This document shows positions 1 to 6,810 of a stretch of 11,267 nucleotides of DNA, in pieces (the stretch's first letter is position 1; the number at the start of each line of letters is the position of its first letter). The position numbers and the translations under genes are program-made. This stretch comes from an uncultured Eubacteriales bacterium. GTDB taxonomy: Bacteria; Bacillota; Clostridia; Oscillospirales; QAKW01. A model generated the notes under the pieces. It saw only the letters and a program-made list of their open reading frames with translations. It ran no database searches and was not told the DNA's origin. The stretch spans positions 1 through 11,267 of the forward strand of contig CABULU010000051.1 in assembly GCA_902492505.1 (NCBI GenBank), in the 5' to 3' direction.

Positions 1-1452
1 CGTCTTGTGCTGAACGGTGTAAAAATAACAAACGATTCTACTGCACCCATTTATGTTCATCAGGCTGATAAAGTTTTTATAACTCTTGCTTTTGGCAGTA
101 AAAATACGCTTTCTATGAAAGGTCAGTATCAGGCAATAGATGAAAACAATATTGACTCCGTTATATTTTCAAAGGATGATCTTACGATAAACGGTGAGGG
201 TGAGCTTGCAATATCAGCAGAGAGCGGGCACGGGATTGTGTCCAAAGACGAGCTTGCAATATGCTCGGCGATTTTGAATGTTACGGCGCAGAGTCACGCG
301 ATTGCTGGCAAGGACAGCGTTAAAATAGCGGATTGTACGTTAAACTTAAAATCAGGTAAAGACGGTATTCATGCGGAAAATGCCGATGATGTATCACTTG
401 GGTTTGTGTATGTCGAGGACGGTGATTTGGATATTGTAAGTGATGGTGACGGGATAAGCGCCGCCGCAGTTGTTCAGATACAGGACGGCAATATCAATAT
501 AAAAAGTGCTGGAGGTTTTGAAAATGCGCCTGAGAAACAGAAAGCAGATGACTTTTTCAGAGGCGCTGACCGTATGGCGGAAAACTTTTACAGTCAGACT
601 GCCGACACTGTCAGTTCTAAGGGGATAAAGAGTGATACGGGAATTGTCATAGACGGCGGAAGTTTTATAATAGATTCCGCAGACGATGCAATCCATTCAA
701 ACGGGAATATTGAGCTAAACGGAGGTAAATTCAGTATTAATACCGGCGATGACGCACTTCATGCCGACAACAATGTCACTGTGAATTCGGCAGACATTGA
801 TATAGCTGAGAGTTACGAGGGTATAGAGGGACTCACAATAGATATAAACGGCGGCAATATTTCGGTGATATCCTCAGACGACGGACTTAATGCTGCCGGC
901 GGTAATGATGGTAGCGGCTTCGGAGGCGGTATGCAGGCTATGGAGCCAAACAGTGACGTATATATTAAAATCTCCGGCGGTAGTTTGAATATAAACGCAC
1001 AAGGTGACGGTGTCGACTCTAACGGTGCATTGTATGTAAGCGGCGGTGAAACGTATATAGATGGTCCGGAAAGCAGCGGCAACGGTGCCCTTGACTATGA
1101 CGGTACTGCTGAAATAACGGGAGGAGTGTTTGTTGCTTCGGGTGAATTGGGTATGGCACAAAATTTTGGCTCAAAATCGACTCAGGGAGCAATGCTGATA
1201 GGTATTTCGGGAAGAGGTGGTGATGAAATAATATTGTCGGACAGCGAATCCAATGTAATTCTACGCTATACTCCGTCTAAAAACTATAACAGTATATTAA
1301 TAAGCTGCAAGGAGATAGAGGCGGGTAAAACATATACTCTGACATCCGGGGACAGTACACAGACTATTGAAATGACGGATTTATTGTATCAGAGCGGCGT
1401 AAATAACAGCGCGGCTATGAACGGCGGAGGGCGGTTTAACCGTAAGCCATAA
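1..1452 (+). CDS. Cthe_2159-like beta-helix carbohydrate-binding protein (5' partial)
   Basis: The reading frame is open to the left edge, so the N-terminus and any signal peptide lie outside the window; the GTG at 7 is internal, because the family pattern (LNGVxIxN, then an IYV strand) is already running there. The visible protein of about 483 residues is built of short parallel beta-helix rungs with repeated aspartate/glycine turns: DGDGIS, SKGIKSD, DDAIHS, DDALHA, YEGIEG, DDGLNA and GDGVDS, counted from GTG at about residues 146-151, 204-210, 226-231, 248-253, 270-275, 291-296 and 336-341. A Gly-rich insert near 299-310 and an IxxGKTYTLTSGD-like C-terminal beta domain follow. This matches the Pfam 'carbohydrate-binding domain-containing protein' family founded on Cthe_2159 of Clostridium thermocellum, known to bind acidic plant polysaccharide with calcium. 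Role here, cell-surface or secreted polysaccharide binding, is inferred. No catalytic site is recognised. Confidence 0.85.
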   Translation, partial: RLVLNGVKITNDSTAPIYVHQADKVFITLAFGSKNTLSMKGQYQAIDENNIDSVIFSKDDLTINGEGELAISAESGHGIVSKDELAICSAILNVTAQSHAIAGKDSVKIADCTLNLKSGKDGIHAENADDVSLGFVYVEDGDLDIVSDGDGISAAAVVQIQDGNINIKSAGGFENAPEKQKADDFFRGADRMAENFYSQTADTVSSKGIKSDTGIVIDGGSFIIDSADDAIHSNGNIELNGGKFSINTGDDALHADNNVTVNSADIDIAESYEGIEGLTIDINGGNISVISSDDGLNAAGGNDGSGFGGGMQAMEPNSDVYIKISGGSLNINAQGDGVDSNGALYVSGGETYIDGPESSGNGALDYDGTAEITGGVFVASGELGMAQNFGSKSTQGAMLIGISGRGGDEIILSDSESNVILRYTPSKNYNSILISCKEIEAGKTYTLTSGDSTQTIEMTDLLYQSGVNNSAAMNGGGRFNRKP

Positions 1453-1473
1453 AATGCTTATATATTGAAAACA

Positions 1474-1518
1474 GGCTGAGCCGGTGACGCATTATGACGT
1501 GCCGGCTCAGCCCGTTTT
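1474..1518 (+). terminator. Rho-independent terminator of the beta-helix gene
   Basis: An 11-bp perfect stem (GGCTGAGCCGG at 1474-1484 with its complement at 1502-1512), extended by one G-T pair, encloses a loop of about 16 nt. It is followed by CGTTTT and lies 21 nt after the stop codon. Direction is + from the T-tract. Confidence 0.85.
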
Positions 1519-1584
1519 ATTGACAGATGTGTTTTTGTGTAATATAATACTTTAAAATAACATGCTGAAATGCTAAATCGGCTG

Positions 1585-1638
1585 AGGCAAAAGTGAATTT
1601 TCGGTGCGCGGTTTTTTTCTGCGCATTTTTTGTTGCCT
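1585..1638 (+). other. Nested hairpin element with a second terminator-like core
   Basis: Within the 311-bp gap 1453-1763, an inner 7-bp stem (1605-1611 with 1619-1625, one G-T pair) has an all-T loop of seven and is followed by six Ts (1626-1631). An outer AGGCAA/TTGCCT stem (1585-1590 with 1633-1638) encloses it. The inner hairpin could be a backup + strand terminator; the nested arrangement could also be an attenuator-like RNA or a decayed small repeat. No ORF is seen in this stretch. Confidence 0.4.
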
Positions 1639-1642
1639 TACG

Positions 1643-1732
1643 ATGAAAATGTTATTTTCATGTCATTTTGTAGTGTAAAATAGTGCTTTATGTCATTTTA
1701 CATTATTATGTACAATCAGTTAATATTTTACA
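1643..1732 (+). promoter_or_regulatory. Spaced 8-mer operator-like array before the ribbon-helix-helix gene
   Basis: The 8-mer ATTTTACA occurs exactly at 1695-1702 and 1725-1732, and inverted (TGTAAAAT) at 1674-1681. The two direct copies start 30 bp apart. TGTCATTTT also repeats at 1661-1669 and 1691-1699, again 30 bp apart. A perfect 8-bp hairpin, ATGAAAAT-GTT-ATTTTCAT, sits at 1643-1661. The last 8-mer abuts a TATAAT box at 1734-1739. Ribbon-helix-helix regulators commonly bind cooperatively to spaced repeats at their own promoters, so autoregulation is inferred. The DNA is AT-rich, which raises the chance-match rate. Confidence 0.45.
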
Positions 1733-1733
1733 G

Positions 1734-1739
1734 TATAAT
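1734..1739 (+). promoter_or_regulatory. -10 box for the ribbon-helix-helix gene
   Basis: A perfect TATAAT lies 24 bp before the start codon. No good -35 is seen 16-18 bp upstream (TACAAT at 1711-1716 is poor). It is flanked by the AT-rich inverted repeat TAATATT (1721-1727) and AATATTA (1737-1743), consistent with a regulated promoter. Confidence 0.5.
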
Positions 1740-1763
1740 ATTATCATATAAGGGGTGATTTAT

Positions 1764-1922
1764 ATGCGTCCGCTGAAAAAATCGGTCAGTATCACTATCG
1801 ACAGTGATTTATTGGAAAAGGTGAAAATTATTGCCGAGCTTGACGACAGGTCGTTTTCTCAGGTAGTTAATTTAGCACTGAAGGAATATGTCAGGAAAAA
1901 CGATATTAAAAAACGACAGTAA
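1764..1922 (+). CDS. Small ribbon-helix-helix (CopG/Arc-type) DNA-binding protein
   Basis: This 52-residue protein starts at ATG 1764, preceded by AAGGGGTGA at good spacing. The sequence fits the ribbon-helix-helix fold. A basic N-terminus (MRPLKK) is followed by an alternating beta strand KSVSITID (about 6-13), helix A LLEKVKIIAELDD (16-28), the turn residues RSFSQ, and helix B VVNLALKEYVRK (34-45), ending in a basic tail. Such proteins dimerise and insert the paired strand into the DNA major groove. They are often antitoxins or plasmid/phage regulators, but no toxin partner is present: a terminator follows at once and the next gene is on the other strand. It is therefore an orphan regulator, likely acting on its own repeat-bearing promoter. 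Fold confidence is high; biological role is unknown. Confidence 0.8.
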   Translation: MRPLKKSVSITIDSDLLEKVKIIAELDDRSFSQVVNLALKEYVRKNDIKKRQ

Positions 1923-1933
1923 TATTATATATT

Positions 1934-1965
1934 AAAAAGCAGACCCTTACACGGGTCTGCTTTTT
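1934..1965. terminator. Bidirectional terminator between the RHH gene and pit
   Basis: A perfect 13-bp stem (1934-1946 with 1953-1965, core AGCAGACCC/GGGTCTGCT) has a 6-nt loop and A5/T5 flanks, so it can end transcripts from both converging genes. Its right edge touches the transporter's stop codon. Confidence 0.9.
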
Positions 1966-2975
1966 CACATGGCCAGTCTTGTAAATATATATCCCATAAT
2001 AAAACATGCAGGAAAGGTTATTATCCATGCGGCAAGCATTTCAAATGCCGTATGTGTATTTAGGGCGGAGTCCACAAAACCGCAGCCCATGACCGACGAT
2101 GTCTTTGCGTGTGTAGTGCTGACGGGCAGTCCGAGGCACGTTGATAAAAAGAGGCTTATACTTCCTGCAATATCTGCGCATACTCCCTGCTTTAAATCCA
2201 AATTCACCATTTTTTTGCCTACTGTGCGTATGATTCTTCCTCCGCCCAACGCCGTGCCGCATGCCATGGTGAGTGAGCAAAGCAGCGCCGTCCATATAGG
2301 AATATAAAATCCCGCACCTGCTTGTGTGGTTGAGCTTTGCAAGCTTATTGCAACAAGAAATATACTGATAAACTTCTGTCCGTCCTGTGCGCCGTGCATA
2401 AACGACATGAGCACAGCGCCTAAGATTTGCAGACGCTTAAGCTTTTTCTTTTTATATGTTTTTCGTTTCATGTATCGGAACAGAAAATATCCTATAATAA
2501 ATCCCCCTGCAACGGATAGTATAAGACCTATGAAGGTATATGCGATAACACGTAAATTTACGGCTGCCTTGCATGCTGCGGCAGCTCCGATAAGTGCGGA
2601 AATGATAGCGTGCGATTCGCTTGTGGGTATGCCGAAAATCCATGCGCCGACGGCAAGTATTATCACCGATGCGAGCGCGGCACAAAGTGCCGCGTGTCCG
2701 TATTCCGAGTCTGAAAAATCAGCACATTCAAAAATGTTTTTAGCGACCGAGCTGTTTATGAATGTCATAATCAACACGCCGGCAAGGTTGCATATCGCCG
2801 CTGTAAACACGGCTTTTCTCATGGAAAGCGTGTTGCTGCAAACACAGCTTACTATGGCATTGGGCGCATCTGTCCATCCGTTTACGAATATAACGCCCAG
2901 TGTCAGCAGAGTCGCGGTGAGCATCGGAGGTGATATAACAGCCTCTTTAAAAAAATCAAAAAATGAAATATCCAT
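1965..2975 (-). CDS. pit: Inorganic phosphate transporter, PiT family
   Basis: This 336-residue hydrophobic protein has about ten predicted membrane spans. It shows the internal duplication of the PiT (PF01384) family. The first half carries GWTDAPNAI at about 33-41 and GIPTSESHA at 115-123; the second half carries HGAQDGQKF at 194-202 and GLPVSTTHA at 282-290. A basic cytoplasmic loop (about 168-181, RYMKRKTYKKKKLK) separates the halves. PiT proteins take up phosphate (or metal-phosphate) by cotransport with H+ or Na+ across the cytoplasmic membrane; which ion is used cannot be read here. The start ATG (2973-2975) has only a modest GGGA ribosome site about 5 nt upstream. No phoU-like partner gene is adjacent, although Pit genes often have one. 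It is a single-gene transcript, divergent from the polysaccharide deacetylase. Confidence 0.9.
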   Translation of the reverse strand: MDISFFDFFKEAVISPPMLTATLLTLGVIFVNGWTDAPNAIVSCVCSNTLSMRKAVFTAAICNLAGVLIMTFINSSVAKNIFECADFSDSEYGHAALCAALASVIILAVGAWIFGIPTSESHAIISALIGAAAACKAAVNLRVIAYTFIGLILSVAGGFIIGYFLFRYMKRKTYKKKKLKRLQILGAVLMSFMHGAQDGQKFISIFLVAISLQSSTTQAGAGFYIPIWTALLCSLTMACGTALGGGRIIRTVGKKMVNLDLKQGVCADIAGSISLFLSTCLGLPVSTTHAKTSSVMGCGFVDSALNTHTAFEMLAAWIITFPACFIMGYIFTRLAM

Positions 2976-2998
2976 ATTTTCCCGAATTTACCTGCTTT

Positions 2999-3026
2999 GT
3001 TATGTTTAAATGCTCCGAAAAGTCAA
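2999..3026 (-). promoter_or_regulatory. Candidate sigma-A promoter for pit
   Basis: On the minus strand TTGACT (3026-3021) is followed after 16 bp by CATAAC (3004-2999), giving a leader of under 20 nt to the ATG at 2975. The -35 matches 5 of 6 consensus positions and the -10 matches 4 of 6. Confidence 0.45.
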
Positions 3027-3059
3027 CAAAATAATAATAATAATAATAAAATTTCGGAG
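3013..3059. repeat. Trinucleotide run inside an inverted repeat in the divergent promoter region
   Basis: CTCCGAAA (3013-3020) and its exact complement TTTCGGAG (3052-3059) bracket a 31-nt spacer containing six tandem AAT units (3030-3047). The right arm contains most of the CGGAGG ribosome binding site (3055-3060) of the deacetylase gene. The left arm lies inside the candidate pit promoter spacer. Confidence 0.6.
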
Positions 3060-3067
3060 GCAAAGAT

Positions 3068-3847
3068 ATGGAAAAGTTATATAAAAGATTTTTAGCGTTT
3101 ATAATAGTTCCGGTTATTATAGCAGCATTTCCGTTTTTGGTATTTGCAAATACCGGTGCTGCTGCGCCCTACGATTGGTATTTTAAGCCGGAAAAGGATA
3201 ATTCACAGCCACAGTGTATACCAGAGGCAGACTTTATAGATGAATATAATACGGTTTATCTGGGCAGCGCCGATACTCCCACGCTCTATTTGACTTTCGA
3301 CGCCGGCTTTGACAACGGGTACCATGAGAAAATACTCGACACTCTTAAGGAAAAGAATGTAAAAGCGGCATTTTTTGTAGACGGTAATTTTGTAAAGAAA
3401 AATCCGGAACTGGTAAAGCGTATGGATGCTGAGGGACATCTTGTATGTAATCATTCGTTGAATCATCCCGACATGACCAAATACACAAGCTTTAGCGAAT
3501 ACGAAAAGCAAATTAAAGGCTGGGAGGAGCTTATAACGCAGCTCGGTTTAACTCCGCGCAAATACTTCCGTTTTCCGAGCGGTCGTTTTTCCGAACAGGC
3601 GCTGGAGTATAATGAACAGCTGGGACTTACCACTGTATTTTGGTCATTTGCTTATTATGACTGGGAGATAAATAATCAGCCGTCGCATGAGGCCGCAAAG
3701 GAAAAGATTTATTCACGCGTTCACAACGGCGCGGTTTTGCTTTTACACTCCACTTCAAAGACCAACTGTGAAATCTTACCACAGGTAATCGACGACCTGC
3801 GTTCAAAGGGCTATGAATTCGACAGCCTTGAAAACTTTAAAAGATGA
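3068..3847 (+). CDS. pdaA: PdaA-like polysaccharide (peptidoglycan) deacetylase
   Basis: This 259-residue exported NodB-fold enzyme starts at ATG 3068, which has CGGAGG 7 nt upstream. Residues 1-27 form a signal peptide or anchor (KLYKR, a hydrophobic stretch, then VFA before NTG). The catalytic domain spans about 72-257. Motif 1 is TFDAG (76-80, D78), then HSLNH with H129 and H133 as zinc ligands, RFPSG (R168), FWSFAYYDW (191-199) and LLLHS (H227). The FDAGFDNGY form of motif 1, the FWS-x-A-x-x-DW block and the C-terminal IDDLRSKGYEFDSL block resemble Bacillus PdaA. PdaA removes the N-acetyl group of muramic acid in peptidoglycan, the step leading to muramic delta-lactam in spore cortex. Alanine replaces the second Asp of the classical TFDDG, as a non-Asp residue does in PdaA. 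A spore-cortex role is inferred and would imply a spore-former; a vegetative wall deacetylase is the alternative. It overlaps the next gene tail to tail by 11 bp. Confidence 0.85.
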   Translation: MEKLYKRFLAFIIVPVIIAAFPFLVFANTGAAAPYDWYFKPEKDNSQPQCIPEADFIDEYNTVYLGSADTPTLYLTFDAGFDNGYHEKILDTLKEKNVKAAFFVDGNFVKKNPELVKRMDAEGHLVCNHSLNHPDMTKYTSFSEYEKQIKGWEELITQLGLTPRKYFRFPSGRFSEQALEYNEQLGLTTVFWSFAYYDWEINNQPSHEAAKEKIYSRVHNGAVLLLHSTSKTNCEILPQVIDDLRSKGYEFDSLENFKR

Positions 3848-4430
3848 CACCGTTGTATTCAGCACGCATCCGCTGCATGTTTTCCGGCGTATCCTCCTGA
3901 TACGGTATACCGAGATATTCTAAAATACCGCGGGCAATAGCAACACCTATTTCATATGTGTTATCAATAATGAAGTCGGCGTCGAGCGGGTTGTCGTGAT
4001 ACCCCGGCATTACAATTACGGACGGCATTTTCGTTCGTCTGAGCTCGTAAAAGCCGCCGTATACTGCCGCACCCTCTGACAGACCGATATCCTGGGTCGG
4101 AATAATTTCACTTAGATAAGTAAAAATATCGGACGCAAGCCGTTCGCCGTTTCCGCCGGGCTTATAATAATATATCTGTGCGCCGCGTGTCAGAGTGTCC
4201 GCCGACTGCGATTGAATCGCAACGTAGATTTTAGTGTTTTGAGCGTTAGCGTCCGCTACCACCTCAGTGAGTGACATGTCGGGATCGTTTCTTACCGTTG
4301 TGACGCCGTGCCGCGTCAGTTCGTATTCAACAACGTCTGCGATTAAATTCATGCGTCTTTCTTCTGTACCGTAATTACCGTATCCCGTATTGAAATGTGC
4401 GGGCGAGGGTGAAAGATATACATCAGCCAT
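3837..4430 (-). CDS. Amidase_3-like protein with degenerate active site
   Basis: This 197-residue protein starts at ATG 4428-4430, with AAAGGTGG about 9 nt upstream. The fold pattern is that of N-acetylmuramoyl-L-alanine amidases (Amidase_3, PF01520): N-terminal strand VYLSPS (4-9), TEERRMNLIADVVEYEL (22-38), RND (47-49), the ADANAQN segment (59-65), strand IYVAIQSQSA (68-77), GAQIYYY (83-89) and the YELRRTKMPSVIVMPGYHDNP block (about 128-148). Canonical members coordinate zinc with His, Glu and His and use a second Glu. Here H12 and E24 could fill the first two positions, but the IHSNA motif reads IQSQS (Q73) and the VE(L/I)GF motif reads VMPGY (M141). Cell-wall hydrolysis is therefore doubtful, and a binding or regulatory role is possible. 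No signal peptide is visible. Its 3' end overlaps the deacetylase gene, with no terminator between them. Confidence 0.75.
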   Translation of the reverse strand: MADVYLSPSPAHFNTGYGNYGTEERRMNLIADVVEYELTRHGVTTVRNDPDMSLTEVVADANAQNTKIYVAIQSQSADTLTRGAQIYYYKPGGNGERLASDIFTYLSEIIPTQDIGLSEGAAVYGGFYELRRTKMPSVIVMPGYHDNPLDADFIIDNTYEIGVAIARGILEYLGIPYQEDTPENMQRMRAEYNGVIF

Positions 4431-4460
4431 TTGGTTTTACCACCTTTTTGTTTGTTATTA

Positions 4461-4466
4461 ATTATA
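4461..4466 (-). promoter_or_regulatory. -10 box for the amidase-like gene
   Basis: A TATAAT on the minus strand lies 30 bp before the start codon. The nearest -35-like TTGTCA (4492-4487) is 20 bp away, longer than usual, so this promoter is weak or needs help. Confidence 0.4.
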
Positions 4467-4492
4467 TTTTTAAGACTGATGGGTTATGACAA

Positions 4493-4525
4493 TAAAAGCA
4501 GCCGGGGTTTTTAAACCCCCGGCTG
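4493..4525 (-). terminator. Rho-independent terminator of the nagB operon
   Basis: CAGCCGGGG (4499-4507) pairs with CCCCGGCTG (4517-4525); the stem extends through TTT/AAA with one bulged C. On the minus strand it is followed by CTTTTATT, and it lies 20 nt past the phosphohexomutase stop codon. Confidence 0.85.
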
Positions 4526-4544
4526 TCATAATATTATGTTTAAT

Positions 4545-5963
4545 TCATATTTTCAGAAATTCTCTGAAATCCGAAATATACTCTGAGGCAGCGGATCTGC
4601 TGTTGCTTTCTGCAAAAATTCTCAGCAAAGGCTCCGTTCCGGAAAAACGGCATATGACAAAGCTGCCGTCCTCAAAATATACCTTGCAGCCGTCTTCGTA
4701 GTTTACATGGTCTACATTAACGGCAAAATCAGGCAGCTTTTTATCTTCAAACACCAGTTTGTTTATAACGCTTTTATACTCCGGTGCAAATCTAAGATTA
4801 TCTTCCACCATAACAAACTTACCGTATTCACGCTCAAGCTCATCCATGATTTCCGATGCGGATTTACCGACAACGCTTATCATTTCCGCAAAAAGTGATG
4901 CGGCGTAAACCGAATCCTTGCCGTGAATATGACCGCGAACCGTAAGTCCGCCCGAAGACTCTCCGCCCAGTACGGCGTCCGCTTCATCAATCATTGACGA
5001 AATGTATTTAAATCCTACCGGGACCTCATAGCATTTTTCACCGAAACTTTCTGCTATTTTATCCAGCATATGAGTTGTAGCAAGGTTGCGCACAACAGGA
5101 CCTTTCCATCCCTTGTACTTTACAAGATAGTAGTACAGCATACACAGAATTTCGTTTGCGTTGATGTAACGGCCGTTGCGATCGATAACGCCTAAACGGT
5201 CGCCGTCACCGTCCATTGCAATACCCAAATCGTAACCGCCTTTTACTACGGTATCCCGAAGCAAATTAAGGCTCTTTTCACTCGGTGCGGGCATGAGTCC
5301 GCCAAAATATGCGTCCTTATTGATGTTTATTGTGTCGATTGTGCATCTTGCGGTATGGAATATTACAAGCAGCGGATATGTGCCGGAGCCGTGCATTGAG
5401 TCAAATACAACACGCAAGCCGCGCTCCCGCAGCGCGTCCATATCCAAAAGACTTATAATATCGTCTAAAAATTTGTTGAACGGATTGTTCAGGTATATGA
5501 TTTTTCCTTCACTTACTGCCGTTTCAAATTCAAGATACTTAACATCCGAGAGCTTTTCTATGATTTTTTCGAGTTTTTCCGTTGTCTCAAGCGGTGCGTC
5601 GCGTCCCTGGTCAACAATGAGCTTTATTCCGTTGTATTCCGACGGATTATGAGATGCGGTTATCTCTATTCCGTAGTGAAGCTCTTTATCCTTAACTGTG
5701 TGCATTACAAGCGGGGTAGGCACCGAACGGTGCATAAACCAAACTGTAATTCCTCCCTGTGCCAGCACTTCGGCTACCCATTTTGCAGCGTTTTCGGAGA
5801 GAAAACGCCGGTCAAAGCCGATAATAACCGGTTTATCCGTCTTGTTTTCGCTTTTCATAAGCTCCAAAATACCCGCTGCTACAAGGCGGATGTTTGAGCA
5901 GATAAAATCCTCACCTATAACAGCTCTCCAGCCACCTGTTCCAAATTTAATTGTATTTTCCAT
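4545..5963 (-). CDS. Phosphohexomutase (phosphoglucomutase/phosphomannomutase family)
   Basis: This 472-residue alpha-D-phosphohexomutase is full length for the family, with all four site motifs. These are TASHNP (102-107, phospho-serine S104), metal-binding DGDGDR (251-256), sugar-recognition GGESSGG (333-339) and phosphate-binding RFSGTEP (439-445). The reaction is 1-phosphate/6-phosphate interconversion of a hexose or hexosamine in the cytoplasm. Family motifs cannot tell glucose, mannose and glucosamine phosphates apart; the operon with nagB makes an amino-sugar or central glucose-phosphate link plausible, but this is inference. It is the last gene of the minus-strand operon. Its ATG comes 1 nt after the TGA of the PIG-L gene (TGA-A-ATG), so translation is probably coupled, and the GGAAAGG ribosome site lies inside the upstream gene. 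A terminator follows. Confidence 0.9.
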   Translation of the reverse strand: MENTIKFGTGGWRAVIGEDFICSNIRLVAAGILELMKSENKTDKPVIIGFDRRFLSENAAKWVAEVLAQGGITVWFMHRSVPTPLVMHTVKDKELHYGIEITASHNPSEYNGIKLIVDQGRDAPLETTEKLEKIIEKLSDVKYLEFETAVSEGKIIYLNNPFNKFLDDIISLLDMDALRERGLRVVFDSMHGSGTYPLLVIFHTARCTIDTININKDAYFGGLMPAPSEKSLNLLRDTVVKGGYDLGIAMDGDGDRLGVIDRNGRYINANEILCMLYYYLVKYKGWKGPVVRNLATTHMLDKIAESFGEKCYEVPVGFKYISSMIDEADAVLGGESSGGLTVRGHIHGKDSVYAASLFAEMISVVGKSASEIMDELEREYGKFVMVEDNLRFAPEYKSVINKLVFEDKKLPDFAVNVDHVNYEDGCKVYFEDGSFVICRFSGTEPLLRIFAESNSRSAASEYISDFREFLKI

Positions 5964-5964
5964 T

Positions 5965-6798
5965 TCAGCTCAGCCTTTCCAATGTATCATTTACTTCTTT
6001 TTCAAATCTGTTCATAAACTGCGCTATATATTCCTTCGGAGTAATATTGTTTTCTATCATGGGTACAAGATCCATGCCAAAGCTTATGCTGTCAGAGCTG
6101 TCGGTGCTGTGTGAAGCAAAAAAGGTTGCATTTGCGTATCTCCTGCCGACAGCCGCGTTGTCATAGCGCTTGCCGCCTACTACCTGTGAGCGGTGTACCT
6201 GTAACAGCTCCGTTGCAAGCTTGGGATAGGCGCTTGTGTCAAGGCACAGCTTATCGCTGTCACACAGCCAGTCAAGTCCGCGCCATACCTCCAGAGCAAT
6301 TATTTTTTCCGGACGTGCTTCTTTTGGCATTTTTTTGATCGCAGCTATTACACGCAGTGCAACAGCAACGTGCGTTTCGTGCTTGTCGGCGATATTGTGT
6401 GTGTAAAGATATTTCGGACGAACCTGCATGAGCAAGTTGAAAATATCATCTACGGGGTCGAAATTACTTGCGTCCTTTACTGCCTTTGACGGATAACCGA
6501 GCTGAATTACGGCGCGATACTTTCCGAGCTTAGCGGCTTTTCTTTGCTCGTCTATGCGAACCTGCTTCATTTGTTCGTCGGTATAATCCGCGTACTCGCC
6601 TGTGCGTGGGCTTCCTGCACCGTCTGTTACTACAACCCCGCAGAAGCTGCGTGTGCTGCTGTCGTAACATTCTGCAATCGGTGCATATGCCATAATTTCA
6701 ATATCATCCTGATGTGCGGCAATACAAATGTCGGTAATTTCAGAAAAGGATTCCTCTCCGGGAAAGTAAACTGAAGCATTTTCGTTTTTAAATTTCAT
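5965..6798 (-). CDS. PIG-L/LmbE family N-deacetylase
   Basis: This 277-residue protein starts at ATG 6796-6798 with a strong AGGAGGG site 6-7 nt upstream that overlaps the nagB stop codon. The PIG-L (PF02585) fold is shown by AHQDD (28-32: H29 and D32 as probable zinc ligands, D31 as probable general base), the TDGAGS loop (58-63) and the THNIADKHETH segment (133-143), which supplies the third zinc histidine. Family members remove acetyl groups from N-acetylglucosamine units, for example in GPI anchors, mycothiol, bacillithiol, or chitobiose in archaea. The usual AHPDD reads AHQDD (Pro to Gln); this does not remove a ligand. The gene sits 12 nt after nagB, and no NagA is visible, so it may supply the deacetylated amino sugar to NagB. 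The exact substrate (free, phosphorylated or oligomeric GlcNAc) is unknown. No signal peptide is seen, so a cytoplasmic location is likely. Confidence 0.85.
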   Translation of the reverse strand: MKFKNENASVYFPGEESFSEITDICIAAHQDDIEIMAYAPIAECYDSSTRSFCGVVVTDGAGSPRTGEYADYTDEQMKQVRIDEQRKAAKLGKYRAVIQLGYPSKAVKDASNFDPVDDIFNLLMQVRPKYLYTHNIADKHETHVAVALRVIAAIKKMPKEARPEKIIALEVWRGLDWLCDSDKLCLDTSAYPKLATELLQVHRSQVVGGKRYDNAAVGRRYANATFFASHSTDSSDSISFGMDLVPMIENNITPKEYIAQFMNRFEKEVNDTLERLS

Positions 6799-6810
6799 AT
6801 AAAACCCTCC

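Noticed and set aside
7..9. GTG as the start of the beta-helix gene
   Set aside because: The frame is open to the window edge and family-like sequence is already in progress, so it is an internal valine.
1643..1740. CRISPR-like or iteron origin array
   Set aside because: The repeats are only 8-9 bp, few in number, and next to a promoter; there is no spacer structure, cas gene or replication gene.
1764..1922. Toxin-antitoxin pair
   Set aside because: Only the antitoxin-like protein is present; a terminator and a phosphate transporter on the other strand follow, and no toxin-sized gene is upstream within the gap.
1969..3009. Long + strand frames opposite the PiT gene
   Set aside because: They are antisense shadows of a clear membrane transporter and show no family motifs.
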